From contig NZ_SDMQ01000009.1 of assembly GCF_004324755.1 (NCBI RefSeq), positions 93,938 through 157,937 of the forward strand: 64,000 bases of DNA. Direction: 5' to 3'. This stretch comes from Propioniciclava sinopodophylli (GTDB lineage Bacteria > Actinomycetota > Actinomycetes > Propionibacteriales > Propionibacteriaceae). Positions 34,944-46,170 of this stretch are shown one piece after another. The translations under genes were made by a program, and so were the position numbers. Below the pieces are notes generated by a model, which did not search any database, was not told where the DNA came from, and worked only from the letters and a program-made list of their open reading frames with translations. The stretch's first letter is position 1; each line of letters starts with the position of its first letter.

Positions 34944-37900
34944 TGGGCCAGCACCGCCTCAGCCGCGTCCAGCTCGTCAACTGGGGCACGTTCGACGGCG
35001 CGCGGTCCTTCGCCGTCCCCCGCCGCGGACTGCTGCTCACGGGTCCGTCGGGGGCCGGCAAGTCGTCGATCCTCGACGCGATGGCCGCGTTGATGGTGCG
35101 GCCCGCCAAGCTCAAGTTCAACGCGGCCGCCCAGGGTACCGAGACCGGTGACCGCGAGCGCAACCTGGTCACCTACATCCTCGGCGCCTACAAGCGCGAG
35201 ACCGACGAGGCGACCGGCGAGGTGGGCACCGCCTTCCTGCGCAAGGGGCCCAACTGGAGCGGCGTCGCGCTGACCTTCGACGACGGGCACGGCACCCGCA
35301 CCACGCTCATCCGGCTGTTCCACCTGCGAGCGGGGTCGACCAACCCGGCCGACGTGCGGTCGATGTTCATCATGGCGCCAGAGGCCGTCGAGTTGCTGTC
35401 GCTGCAGTCCTACGCGAAGGACGGCATCGAGAACCGACGCGTGCAGCAGGCCTTCCCGCACTGGGAGATCTTCAGCCAAGACGCCTACACCGGCTTCTCG
35501 GCAAAGTTCCGCAAGCGCATGGGTCTCGGCAGCGAGCAGGCCCAGCTGTTGCTGCACAAGACCCAGTCGGCGAAGAACCTGACGAACCTCGACTCGTTGT
35601 TCCGCGACTTCATGCTCGATGAGCCCGACACCTTCCAGCTCAGCTCCGAGACGGTCGAGCAGTTCGAGGAGCTCACTCTGGCGCACACCTCGGTGGTGGA
35701 CGCCCGCCGCCAGGTCGAGGTGCTCACCCCGTTGCGCGGCCTCGCCGACCACCACGCGGACGCCGAGAGCGCGCTGGCCCAATTGGCCGAGGAGGAGGCC
35801 CACCTGGTCACGTGGTTGACCGCCCGGGCCAAGTCGGACGCCGAGGCCTCACTCGCTCGCGAACGGCCACGACTCGTCGGGCTGGAGGCGGAACTGGAGC
35901 GCGCCGAGGGTCGGCTGTCGGAGCTGCAGGGCGTCCGCACAGAGGCGCAGCGGGCCCTGGACGGCTCGGCAGGAGCCGAGTTGGGCACGCTGGAGCAACT
36001 GGTCGAGTCGATCCAGGGCCAACTCGGGCGCGCGCAGGCGCGGGTCGATGAGCTGGCGCGCAGCGCGTCCGTGGTGGGGCTGGAGTGGCCCACCGGCCCC
36101 GACGCGGTGGGCGCGTTCGAGACGGGTGTCCAAGCTGCGGCGGAGCGGTTCGAGGCCGAGGAGCGCGAGCGCAAGGACGCCGAACTGGACGCCGCCATGC
36201 GTCGCCGCAGTGCTCGCGAGAAGCGTGACGGGATCGAGACCGCGCTCGCAGCCCTGCGCCGGCACGGCTCGAACCTCGACGAGAAGCTGTTGGAGGCCCG
36301 GCAACTGCTGGCCGAGCGGCTGCAGGTGCCGACGTCGCTGCTGCCGTTCGTGGGCGAGCTGGTGGAGGTTCGGGCTGCTGAGGCCGGGTGGCGCGGCGCC
36401 ATCGAGCGCGTCCTGGGGTCGTTCGCGCGCACGCTCGTGGTGCCGGAGGCCCACTACCTGGCGGCGTCCGAGGTGGTCGACGCGTCGTTCCTCGGCACGC
36501 GGCTGGTGTACGAGCGGGTGGGCGAGGGTGTGGCGCCGGGCTCCGACGTCGAGCCCGATGAGGTGTCCCTGCTCGCCAAGCTGGAGTTGGCGGAAGGCCC
36601 GCACGCCGGGTGGCTCGCCGACCGACTGCGGCGCCGCTTCGACTACGCCTGCGTGGAGCACCCGCATGACTTCCGCCACCACGACCGCGCGGTCACCCGC
36701 GCGGGTCAGGTGAAGCACTCGCTCAGCCTCCACGAGAAGGACGACCGGCGCCACGTCGACGATCGCAGCCGCTGGGTGCTCGGCTTCTCGACGGAGGCGA
36801 AGGAGGCCGAGCTCGAGGCCCACCTCGCCGAGGCGACGCGAGCGGTGGCCGAGGCCGAACGGGCGGTCGAAGAGCTGGGCCGGGGCGACGAGCGACGCAA
36901 GGCCCTGCGCTCGGCCCTCGCCCGGCTCGAAGGCATCGACTGGGATGACCTCGACGTGGCCGCCCTGAACGCCCAGCTCGCCACCACCCGCGACAGGATC
37001 GACCGCCTGCGGCTCGAACACGCCGACCTGCCCGACCTCGAGCGGGCGCTCGCGCGGGCCGACGAGGCTGTCGCGCAGGCCGAGGAGGCGCGCCGCACGC
37101 TGGCGTCCCGCCGCGACCGTGTGGAGGGCGAGGTGCGCCGCCTGGAAACGAGGTTGGACGACTTGGACGCCACACTCGCCGCCGCTGAGCCCGTGCCGGA
37201 GGTCATCGCCGACCAGTTGGCCGAGCGCGCCCGTCAGCTCGACGCTCCTGCCGACCGACTCGAGGTGCTCCTGCGCCAGCAACTCAGCGACCGCACGATC
37301 ACGCTGGAACGTGAGCGGGCCACCCTCACCCGCAGGATCACCCGCCAGATGGCCGGCTACCGGGACGGGTGGCCGTCGCAGTCGGCCGACTGGGCCGACG
37401 AGATCGGCTACCTGCCCGAGTACCTCGAGCGGCTCACGGTGCTCGAACGCGACGGGTTGCCGACGTTCGAGCAGAGGTTCTTCGACCTGCTGCAGAGCCA
37501 GGCGCGCAACAACATCAGCCAGCTGTCAACGAAGATCAAGGGCGCGCGACGGGCGATCCGGCTGCGGGTCGACGAGGTGAACCGTTCGCTGCGGCTCACC
37601 GAATTCACCCCCGGCGGGCACCTGCAGATCGAGGTGAAGGACAGGGCGCTGCCCGACGTCGACACCTTCCTGTCCACCCTCAACGAGATCATCTCGGGGT
37701 CGGCGAGTGCGGTGTTCGCCTCCAACGGGGGTGAGGAGCGCGTGGTGGCCGAGCGGCGGTTCACGCTGATGAAGGGCATCCTCGACCGGCTGGGCTCCTC
37801 CGACCCGGCGGATCGGGCGTGGCGCGAGCGCTGCCTCGACACGCGCCAGCACGTCCACTTCCAGGCCCGCGTGGTGGGTGAATCCGGTGAGCAACTCGAC

Positions 37901-38281
37901 GTCTTCACCGGGTCCGGTGGGCGTTCGGGAGGCGAGCGGCAGAAGCTCGTCACGTTCTGCCTCGCGGCGGCCCTGCGGTTCCAGCTCGCGCCCAGCGGGC
38001 AGTCCGAGCCGACCTACGCGCTGGTCGTGATCGACGAAGCCTTCGACAAGGCCGACCACACGTTCACCCAGGCGGGCCTGGAGGTGTTCAAGAAGTTCGG
38101 GTTCCAGCTGCTGTTGGCCACGCCCATGAAGATGCTGCAGACCATCGACGACTACGTTGGCGGTGTGGTCATGGTGACGAACGACTCCGGACGACGATCG
38201 CAGGTGCAGGAACTGCCCTTCGAGGCCGACGACGAGGCCTTCACGCAGGACCAGCAGGATCTGCAGGAGGCGTTGCTGTGA
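34943..38281 (+). CDS. jetC: Wadjet JetC, SMC-like ATPase
   Basis: SMC/MukB-like motor subunit of Wadjet, 1112 residues. The head is split: Walker A GPSGAGKS is at 34-41, and the ABC signature SGGERQK and Walker B LVVIDEAFDKAD lie near the C-terminus (about 995-1040). Between them are long coiled coils (Ala/Arg/Glu-rich, about 270-480 and 620-800) with a hinge-like globular region around 440-560. It uses ATP to extrude DNA loops and deliver DNA to JetD. It overlaps jetD by 4 bp. Confidence 0.93.
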   Translation: MGQHRLSRVQLVNWGTFDGARSFAVPRRGLLLTGPSGAGKSSILDAMAALMVRPAKLKFNAAAQGTETGDRERNLVTYILGAYKRETDEATGEVGTAFLRKGPNWSGVALTFDDGHGTRTTLIRLFHLRAGSTNPADVRSMFIMAPEAVELLSLQSYAKDGIENRRVQQAFPHWEIFSQDAYTGFSAKFRKRMGLGSEQAQLLLHKTQSAKNLTNLDSLFRDFMLDEPDTFQLSSETVEQFEELTLAHTSVVDARRQVEVLTPLRGLADHHADAESALAQLAEEEAHLVTWLTARAKSDAEASLARERPRLVGLEAELERAEGRLSELQGVRTEAQRALDGSAGAELGTLEQLVESIQGQLGRAQARVDELARSASVVGLEWPTGPDAVGAFETGVQAAAERFEAEERERKDAELDAAMRRRSAREKRDGIETALAALRRHGSNLDEKLLEARQLLAERLQVPTSLLPFVGELVEVRAAEAGWRGAIERVLGSFARTLVVPEAHYLAASEVVDASFLGTRLVYERVGEGVAPGSDVEPDEVSLLAKLELAEGPHAGWLADRLRRRFDYACVEHPHDFRHHDRAVTRAGQVKHSLSLHEKDDRRHVDDRSRWVLGFSTEAKEAELEAHLAEATRAVAEAERAVEELGRGDERRKALRSALARLEGIDWDDLDVAALNAQLATTRDRIDRLRLEHADLPDLERALARADEAVAQAEEARRTLASRRDRVEGEVRRLETRLDDLDATLAAAEPVPEVIADQLAERARQLDAPADRLEVLLRQQLSDRTITLERERATLTRRITRQMAGYRDGWPSQSADWADEIGYLPEYLERLTVLERDGLPTFEQRFFDLLQSQARNNISQLSTKIKGARRAIRLRVDEVNRSLRLTEFTPGGHLQIEVKDRALPDVDTFLSTLNEIISGSASAVFASNGGEERVVAERRFTLMKGILDRLGSSDPADRAWRERCLDTRQHVHFQARVVGESGEQLDVFTGSGGRSGGERQKLVTFCLAAALRFQLAPSGQSEPTYALVVIDEAFDKADHTFTQAGLEVFKKFGFQLLLATPMKMLQTIDDYVGGVVMVTNDSGRRSQVQELPFEADDEAFTQDQQDLQEALL

Positions 38282-39420
38282 GGTCGGTCGCGGACTTCCG
38301 CGGCTGGGCCGCGCAGCAGTGGCGCGCGCACTGGCCGGCGTGGCTGGCGGCGTCCGTCACCGACGCGGACGCGGAAGCGGGGGCCGTGCGCTGGCGTCCG
38401 TTGCACCCACCCACGGAGTCGGTCATGGCAAGCGACCCGGACGCCGTGGCCGCCTGGGTGCAGGCGTGGCAGCGCTTCGAGCGGACCGACGGCATCCACG
38501 TCGAGTGGTCGACGCGAGCGTGGACCAACTTCGGCACCCAACGGCTCCCCGTACGCGCCACAGGCACGCCGGCGGCCTTGGCACGGCTCTCCGGACAGTC
38601 CGAAACGTGGCAGCGCGGGCTCGAGGGGGTCGCCCGCTTGCGCGAGGTCTGGCCGGACGCCGACCTGACCGACGCGATCCGCGCCCAGGCCCGCAGGCTG
38701 GGCGCCCTCGATGAAGCCGATGTCGTCCGGCTCCTCGCCGTGGTGGCGTGGATCGTGGCCAACCCCTCCACGGGCTTGTGGGAGCGCGAGCTGCCGGTCG
38801 TCGGCGTCCACACCAAGTGGCTGGAGCGGCACCGCGCGCTCGTGGAAGCCCTTGTCAGCGGTATCGCCGGCGAGGAGGGCACCGGGCTGCGCCGCGTGGC
38901 GGTGCGGTTCCGGGTCAGGGCGCTCGACCCGACCCTGCTGCCGGGGCCTCCGGACTTCTCCGTCGACCTGGCTGGTCTGCGGGCCCTCGACGTCGAACCC
39001 GCTCGGGTGCTCATCTGCGAGAACGCCACCACGCTCGGCACGCTGCCCGAACTCCCGCGCACCGTGGCCCTGCACGGCATGGGCTTCGCCGCCCCCGTGC
39101 TCGCCGAGGTGCCGTGGGTAGCCCGAGCTGACGTTGCGTACTGGGGCGACCTCGACACCTACGGCTTCCAGATCCTGGGCCAGTTGCGCCAAGCGCTGCC
39201 GCGCGTCGAGTCCGTCCTGATGGACGCCGGGACGTGGCGCACGCATGAGCATCTCGCCGTCGATGAGCCGCGACCCTTCCGCGGGGTGATCGGCCACCTC
39301 ACAGTGGCGGAGCTCGACGCGCTGGCCCTGGTACGGCAGGGTGATCGGCGCCTGGAGCAGGAGCGCATTCCGCGGGCCCCCGCTGCCGCGGAGCTCGCGA
39401 GCGCATGGACGGCACGGTGA
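38278..39420 (+). CDS. jetD: Wadjet JetD, TOPRIM-like nuclease (DUF3322/DUF2220)
   Basis: Nuclease subunit of Wadjet, 380 residues. The N-terminal half fits DUF3322 and the C-terminal half DUF2220, with a TOPRIM-like acidic motif in VAYWGDLDTYGFQIL (Asp in GDLD) and a preceding LICENATTLGTLPE strand with Glu. It cuts the plasmid DNA handed over by JetABC. GTG 38278 overlaps the jetC stop (GTGA). The motifs look intact, so the four-gene system appears complete. Confidence 0.92.
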   Translation: MRSVADFRGWAAQQWRAHWPAWLAASVTDADAEAGAVRWRPLHPPTESVMASDPDAVAAWVQAWQRFERTDGIHVEWSTRAWTNFGTQRLPVRATGTPAALARLSGQSETWQRGLEGVARLREVWPDADLTDAIRAQARRLGALDEADVVRLLAVVAWIVANPSTGLWERELPVVGVHTKWLERHRALVEALVSGIAGEEGTGLRRVAVRFRVRALDPTLLPGPPDFSVDLAGLRALDVEPARVLICENATTLGTLPELPRTVALHGMGFAAPVLAEVPWVARADVAYWGDLDTYGFQILGQLRQALPRVESVLMDAGTWRTHEHLAVDEPRPFRGVIGHLTVAELDALALVRQGDRRLEQERIPRAPAAAELASAWTAR

Positions 39421-39504
39421 GTCTCCACGCCTGACGAGTCACCAACGCAGCCGCGGGGCACCCCACGTGCACGCGCTGTCGATCGGCGGCGCCGTTTGAG
39501 TGCG
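39421..39504. other. Intergenic, junction after jetD
   Basis: There is no gene start, RNA or terminator that I can support between the jetD stop and the right direct repeat. Confidence 0.4.
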
Positions 39505-39527
39505 GCGTCAGCGTGATGCGACGCGGT
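39505..39527. repeat. Right copy of direct repeat flanking fic-jetABCD
   Basis: Matches 31504-31526 in 21 of 23 bases in direct orientation. It lies 85 bp after jetD. On the minus strand it reads as the last codons (RVASR, stop) of a short open stretch that looks like the C-terminal end of a broken gene. Confidence 0.45.
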
Positions 39528-39639
39528 TCTTCTTCAGCAGCTTCACACGGATGCCGCGCGTCACGACCGCCGCGGTTCCGTCTTCGGGGTGGCGCCTCGC
39601 GACCGCCCTGGGCGGCCCGTTGACGGCCGAGGTCCACCG

Positions 39640-40330
39640 CCGACGTCACGGCGGACGCCGACGCCCACCCCGTGATCGTGGCCGCCAGTCCGGTGCTCGT
39701 CCCGCCGGCCCCCGACTGGCCGGCGAACGCCGTCCAGACGGGCTGGTGGGCGCCCACGGCGTCCGTCTTCGCACCGGACCCCGCCTTCGACGACTGGCTC
39801 CAGGGCGAGCCGCCGGTCCACGTCGGCTACGGCTCCTTCACCGGGTTCGCCACGGACGACGACCTCGAGGTGATTGTCCGCGCGGCGAAGGCGTCCGGGC
39901 GGCGCGTGGTGACGCCAACCCTTCGGGGTCACACCCCGGGACAGCTCAACGACCAGGTCTGTGCGATCCCACCCACGCCCCACGCCTGGCTGTTCCCGAG
40001 GATGGCGGGCGTCGTCCACCACGGCGGTGCCGGCACGACCCACGCCGCGCTGGCGGCAGGCGTGCCCCAGGCGATGGTCCCGTTCGGCGTCGACCAGCCC
40101 TACCACGCGTGGCGGGTGCACCGGTTGGGGCTCGGCCCGGAGCCGGTCAGCGTCCACCGCCTCACAGTCGGACGCCTGGGCCGGCTCATCCGCCTGCTCA
40201 CCACGGACGCCGACGCCGCGCCCAGGAGGTCGGTGAGGTCGTCCGCGGCGAGGACGGCGTCGGCGCGACCCTGGCCCGGATGCAGCGATGGGGCTGGCTC
40301 CGAGAGAGCCAGCCCCACCCGCCGGTGTGA
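39640..40330 (+). pseudogene. UDP-glycosyltransferase-like remnant
   Basis: The C-terminal half of a GT1/GT28-type glycosyltransferase. It begins without a start codon (ADAHPVIVAASPVLVPPA), contains the nucleotide-sugar signature PRMAGVVHHGGAGTTHAALA, and loses the frame near 40215-40235. The last ~35 codons (EVGEVVRGEDGVGATLARMQ) continue in another frame to a stop at 40330. The N-terminal acceptor domain is absent. It ends directly at the convergent korB stop codon and marks the right edge of the island. Confidence 0.75.
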
Positions 40331-41355
40331 TCAGACGATCGTCCAGGTGTCCGGACCGGCGATCAGCCGCTGCAGGGCGGCCTCGCGGTCGGCCGGCATC
40401 GAGACCTGGTTGCGGGCCTCGTCGTCGAACACCGGACGCGCCACGTCACGGAAGACCCCGATCGGGGACGCCGACAGGTCCTGGGTGTCGGTGAGCTGGG
40501 ACAGCTCGAACGCCAGGGTGGCGTCCTTGGCCTGCGCGTCGTGCACGATCAGGTCGGACGCCGCCACGTCGGAGACCGGCTTGACCGCGAGGCGCCCGTC
40601 GGCGCCGCGGACGACGCCGAGCTGGCCGCCAGCGAACGTGATCGGCTCGCCGTGCACCAGCGGGATCACCGCAGGGGAGTCGACCTCCTTGAGGCCGGCG
40701 AACGCGTCGTCGTTGAAGATCGGGCAGTTCTGGTAGATCTCCACCAGGGACGCACCGCGGTGCTCGATCGCGGCCCGCAGCACCGAGGTCAGGTGCTTGC
40801 GGTCGGAATCGATCGTGCGGGCCACGAAGGACGCCTCGGCGCCCAGCGCGAGCGTCACCGGGTTGAACGGGTGGTCCACCGACCCGGCGGGCGATGACTT
40901 CGTCACCTTCCCAGCCTCCGACGTCGGGGAGAACTGACCCTTGGTGAGACCGTAGATGCGGTTGTTGAACAGCATGATCGTGATGTTCACGTTGCGGCGC
41001 AGCGCGTGGATCAGGTGGTTGCCGCCGATGGAGAGCGCGTCGCCGTCGCCGGTCATCACCCACACGGCCAGGTCGGGCCGCGCGATGGCCACGCCGGTCG
41101 CGATCGACGGCGCACGGCCGTGGATCGAGTGCATGCCGTAGGTGTCCACGTAGTAGGGGAACCGCGACGAGCAGCCGATGCCCGAGATGATCACGGTGTT
41201 CTCGCGCTTGATGCCCAGCTCGGGCATGAGGCCCTGGAAGGCCGCCAGCACGGCGTAGTCCCCGCAGCCGGGGCACCAGCGCACCTCCTGGTCGGAGACG
41301 AACTCCTTGCGGTTGAGCGGCTCGAGGGCCAGCGGGATGCCGGCGAGGCCGGAGC

Positions 41356-41359
<4 letters not shown>
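40331..41359 (-). CDS. korB: 2-oxoacid:ferredoxin oxidoreductase, beta subunit
   Basis: TPP-binding subunit (342 residues) of 2-oxoglutarate (or related 2-oxoacid):ferredoxin oxidoreductase. The TPP motif GDGDALSIGGNHLIHALRRN and the CPGCGDYAVLAAF motif are intact. It overlaps korA by 4 bp and is the last gene of the sulfate-assimilation operon. The enzyme makes reduced ferredoxin while forming succinyl-CoA. No ferredoxin gene is in the window. Confidence 0.93.
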
Positions 41360-43205
<1,846 letters not shown>

Positions 43206-43209
<4 letters not shown>

Positions 43210-43922
43210 GGCACTTCTTTCTCAGGTGAAGACTCAAGGGTCAACAGTAGTCGTTGGTCGAACCGGGTGGCAGAGAGGAACCGCCCGGTGATCGAGGCGG
43301 CCACGTCCGCGTGATCACCCAGGGGTTCCGCCACCCGGACGCCGAGGCCGGCGATCCGCTCTCCCCACAGTCCCGGGGCCAGCGTGTAGGGCAGCACCAG
43401 GACGTCGGTTCCCTGAGCTTGTCGAAGGGCCACCGCATCCGCCACCGACGGCTCGGACAGGTAGATGTTGCCCACCTCGACCGGCACCCCCAGGGCGGCG
43501 GCCAGCAGGGAGGCCACGGCGTCCACCTCGGCCAGGGCGGCGGCGCTCTTCGACCCGGCCGCCGCCAGCACCACCGCGTCGCCCGGCCCGCCGGCCTCGG
43601 CCACGCGGTCCAGCAGGGCGCGGTGCAGGGAGCCACCGAGATGCGGCGTCACAAGCACCTCGTGGGTGACGGACGCCGCCGCCTGCGGTACGTCGTGGGT
43701 CACGTGGTAGCCGCTGGCCAGGAAGCACGGTACGACCGTGCAGGAACCCACCCGAGCCAGCGTCTCGGGCAGCAGCTCGGGTTCGATGTCGACCCACGCG
43801 GTGTGGACCCTCACGCCCGGGAGCAGGTCGGCGACACGGGCTGTGATCCGCGCGATGAGGGCCTTGCCGGCCGGGTTGCGGGAGCCGTGCCAGGCCAGCA
43901 CGAGGGTGTCGGTGGGGCTCAA
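43206..43922 (-). CDS. Sirohydrochlorin chelatase-like (CbiX/SirB family)
   Basis: A 238-residue protein with the CbiX-type start TLVLAWHGSRNPAGKALIAR and a second half with VLVLPYTLAPGLWGERI. It would insert Fe2+ into sirohydrochlorin to make siroheme, the cofactor of the sulfite reductase in the same operon. The TTG at 43922 is chosen as start: it forms a TTGA overlap with the tauE stop and has GGAG 9 nt upstream. The gene contains a copy of a dispersed 23-bp repeat (43407-43429), read in frame. Confidence 0.85.
43407..43429. repeat. Dispersed repeat copy within cbiX
   Basis: The 23-bp segment containing CCCTGAGCTTGTCGAAGGG is identical to 60626-60648. Here it lies inside the chelatase gene and adds codons reading LRQAQGT without breaking the frame. 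The core has some dyad character (CCCT...AGGG). Confidence 0.7.
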
Positions 43923-44830
43923 ATCGACCACTCCGCCTCGGCGGCCTCGCGCAGGGCCAGGGTGAGGCGACGGTTGCGTTCGTGCCGCCAGGCGGTCCAG
44001 GCGGTCAGGCCCAGCCAGACCGCCGCGAACAGGGTGAACCCGACGGTGACCTGCTCGCCGGTGAGCTGCGTGGCGTCGAACAGGGCCTTCAGGTTCGTCA
44101 TGATGATCAGGCCACCGACGGCCACGCCCATGATGCGGGCGGGGATGCGGGAGACGAGCCACGCGGCCAGCGGGGCGGCCAGCAGCCCCCCGGCGAGGAG
44201 CGCCACGACGATGCCCCAGTCGATGCCGAGCAGGCCCAGGTTCAGCACGAAGCCGAGCGAGGCGGCGAAGGACACCAGGAATTCGGAGGTGTCGACCGAC
44301 CCGATCACGGTCCGCGGGGCCGTCCTGCCGGCGCTGAGCAGCGACGTCGTCGAGACGGGTCCCCAGCCGCCGCCACCGGTGGCGTCCACGAACCCACCGG
44401 CCAGGCCGAGCGGGACGAGGAAGCGCGCGGTGTGCGGCGAGCGGCGGGCCTGGGCGACTTCGGGCGGGCGGAACGCGTAGCGCAACAGGATGTACATGCC
44501 CAGCCCGCCCAGGATCGCGGCCATGAGCGGCTTGGCCAGCGCGGTCGAGACGTGCGACAGGAAGGTCGCGCCGGCGAACGCGCCCAGCGCGCCGGGCACG
44601 CCCAGGCGCAGGACGAGCCGCCAGTCGACGTTGCCCAGCCGCCAGTGGGAGACGCCCGAGGCCACGTTGGTGCCCAGCTCGGCCAGGTGCACCGATGCTG
44701 ATGCCAGCGCCGGGGACAGCCCGGCGATCAGCAGCAGCGACGTGGACGTGACGCCGTACCCCATGCCGAGTGCGCCGTCGACGAGTTGGGCGCCGAACCC
44801 GACGACGGCCAGCAGCAGCAGCTTCTGCAT
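43919..44830 (-). CDS. TauE/SafE family sulfite/sulfonate permease
   Basis: Integral membrane protein of 303 residues with about eight hydrophobic segments and the TauE/SafE motifs MGYGVTSTSLLL and FVDATGGGGWGPVSTTSLL. It probably moves sulfate, sulfite or another sulfur anion across the membrane; direction cannot be told. The ATG at 44830 overlaps the cysN stop codon. Its place between cysN and cbiX suggests it is the sulfate importer of the pathway. Confidence 0.88.
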   Translation of the reverse strand: MQKLLLLAVVGFGAQLVDGALGMGYGVTSTSLLLIAGLSPALASASVHLAELGTNVASGVSHWRLGNVDWRLVLRLGVPGALGAFAGATFLSHVSTALAKPLMAAILGGLGMYILLRYAFRPPEVAQARRSPHTARFLVPLGLAGGFVDATGGGGWGPVSTTSLLSAGRTAPRTVIGSVDTSEFLVSFAASLGFVLNLGLLGIDWGIVVALLAGGLLAAPLAAWLVSRIPARIMGVAVGGLIIMTNLKALFDATQLTGEQVTVGFTLFAAVWLGLTAWTAWRHERNRRLTLALREAAEAEWSI

Positions 44831-46170
44831 CAGATGGACCAACTCACGGTGGCCGCCTGCTCGGCGGCCTCGTCGAAGGCCCCGAAGCCGCGCACCATGC
44901 CCGCCGCGAGCGTCCCCCCGGTCTGGGGGTCGATCAGCAGGAACGAACCCGTCCGCCGCGACACCGTGTAGTCGTCGGGCGCCACGGGCGCGGCCAGGCG
45001 CAACGTGACCCGGCCGATGTCGTTCAGCTCCAGCGTGTCGGTCGGGATGGGTGCGAGCGCGTCGAGGTCCAGCCTCCCGGTGATCTCACGGACGATCCCC
45101 TGGACGGTCCGCGTCCCGTGCTTGACCAGCACGCGCGCCCCGACCCGGAGCGGCTTCTCCGCCAGCCAGGCGACCAGCCCGCTGAGGTCCTGGGTGGGCT
45201 CAGGGGCATCGGACGCCGCGGCGATCAGGTCCCCGCGCGTTGTGTCGATCGGGTCGGCCAGCCGCAGGGTCACCGACTGGGGGGCGAATGCCTCGGTCAG
45301 GGGCCCGTCCGCGGTGTCGATGGCCGTGACCGTCGTACGACGGCCGGCGGGGAGGACGACCACGGGGTCGCCCACACGGACGACGCCGGTGGCGACCTGG
45401 CCCGCGTAGCCGCGGTACTCGCGGAACTCAGGGGCGGCGTCCTGGGGACGGATCGACAACTGCACAGGGAGCCGGAAGGGCAGGTCGGCGAACTCTGTAC
45501 CCGCGGGTGCGTTTTCCAGAAACTCCAGCAGGGAGGGTCCCTCGTACCACGGCGTGCGGTCCGACCTCTCGACGATGTTGTCGCCCTCCAGCGCGGACAC
45601 CGGGATCGTATGGACGGCGTCGGCGCCCAACTCGGAGGCCACGGCGCGCACCTCGGTGGAGACCCGGTTGAAGGTGGCCTGGTCGAAGTCGACGAGGTCC
45701 ATCTTGTTCACCGCGACGACGATCGTCGGCACGCGGAGCAGTTGGCCCACGGCGAGGTGGCGGCGGGTCTGCTCCTGCACCCCGTTGCGGGCGTCGACCA
45801 GCAGCACGAGCACGTCGGCGGTCGAACTGCCGGTGACGGTGTTGCGCGTGTACTGCACGTGGCCCGGGCAGTCGGCGAGGATGAACGTCCGGTTCGCCGT
45901 GGCGAAGTAGCGGTAGGCGACGTCGATGGTGATGCCCTGCTCCCGCTCGGCGCGCAGGCCGTCGGTGAGCAGCGCGAGGTCGACGTGGCCCAGGCCCTTG
46001 GCGCGGGAGACCCGCTCGACGGCGTCCAGTTGGTCGGTCAGCACCGACTTGGAGTCGTACAGCAGGCGCCCCACGAGCGTGGACTTGCCGTCGTCGACCG
46101 AGCCGGCGGTGGCCAGGCGCAACAGGGTGGCTGGGCTTGTCGCGGTGGTGGCTGAGCTTGTTGAAGCCAT
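44830..46170 (-). CDS. cysN: Sulfate adenylyltransferase large subunit
   Basis: GTPase subunit of ATP sulfurylase, 446 residues. The translation-factor-type G motifs are clear: GSVDDGKSTL, DCPGH and NKMD. With CysD it activates sulfate to APS. There is no fused APS-kinase domain (CysC) at the C-terminus, so the route must go through APS directly, in line with the neighbouring APS-type reductase. It overlaps cysD by 4 bp. Confidence 0.96.
   Translation of the reverse strand: MASTSSATTATSPATLLRLATAGSVDDGKSTLVGRLLYDSKSVLTDQLDAVERVSRAKGLGHVDLALLTDGLRAEREQGITIDVAYRYFATANRTFILADCPGHVQYTRNTVTGSSTADVLVLLVDARNGVQEQTRRHLAVGQLLRVPTIVVAVNKMDLVDFDQATFNRVSTEVRAVASELGADAVHTIPVSALEGDNIVERSDRTPWYEGPSLLEFLENAPAGTEFADLPFRLPVQLSIRPQDAAPEFREYRGYAGQVATGVVRVGDPVVVLPAGRRTTVTAIDTADGPLTEAFAPQSVTLRLADPIDTTRGDLIAAASDAPEPTQDLSGLVAWLAEKPLRVGARVLVKHGTRTVQGIVREITGRLDLDALAPIPTDTLELNDIGRVTLRLAAPVAPDDYTVSRRTGSFLLIDPQTGGTLAAGMVRGFGAFDEAAEQAATVSWSI

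Noticed and set aside
21808..40330. Integrative element with integrase and tRNA attachment site
   Set aside because: No integrase, transposase or tRNA gene is found in or beside the island; only gene scraps and weak direct repeats.
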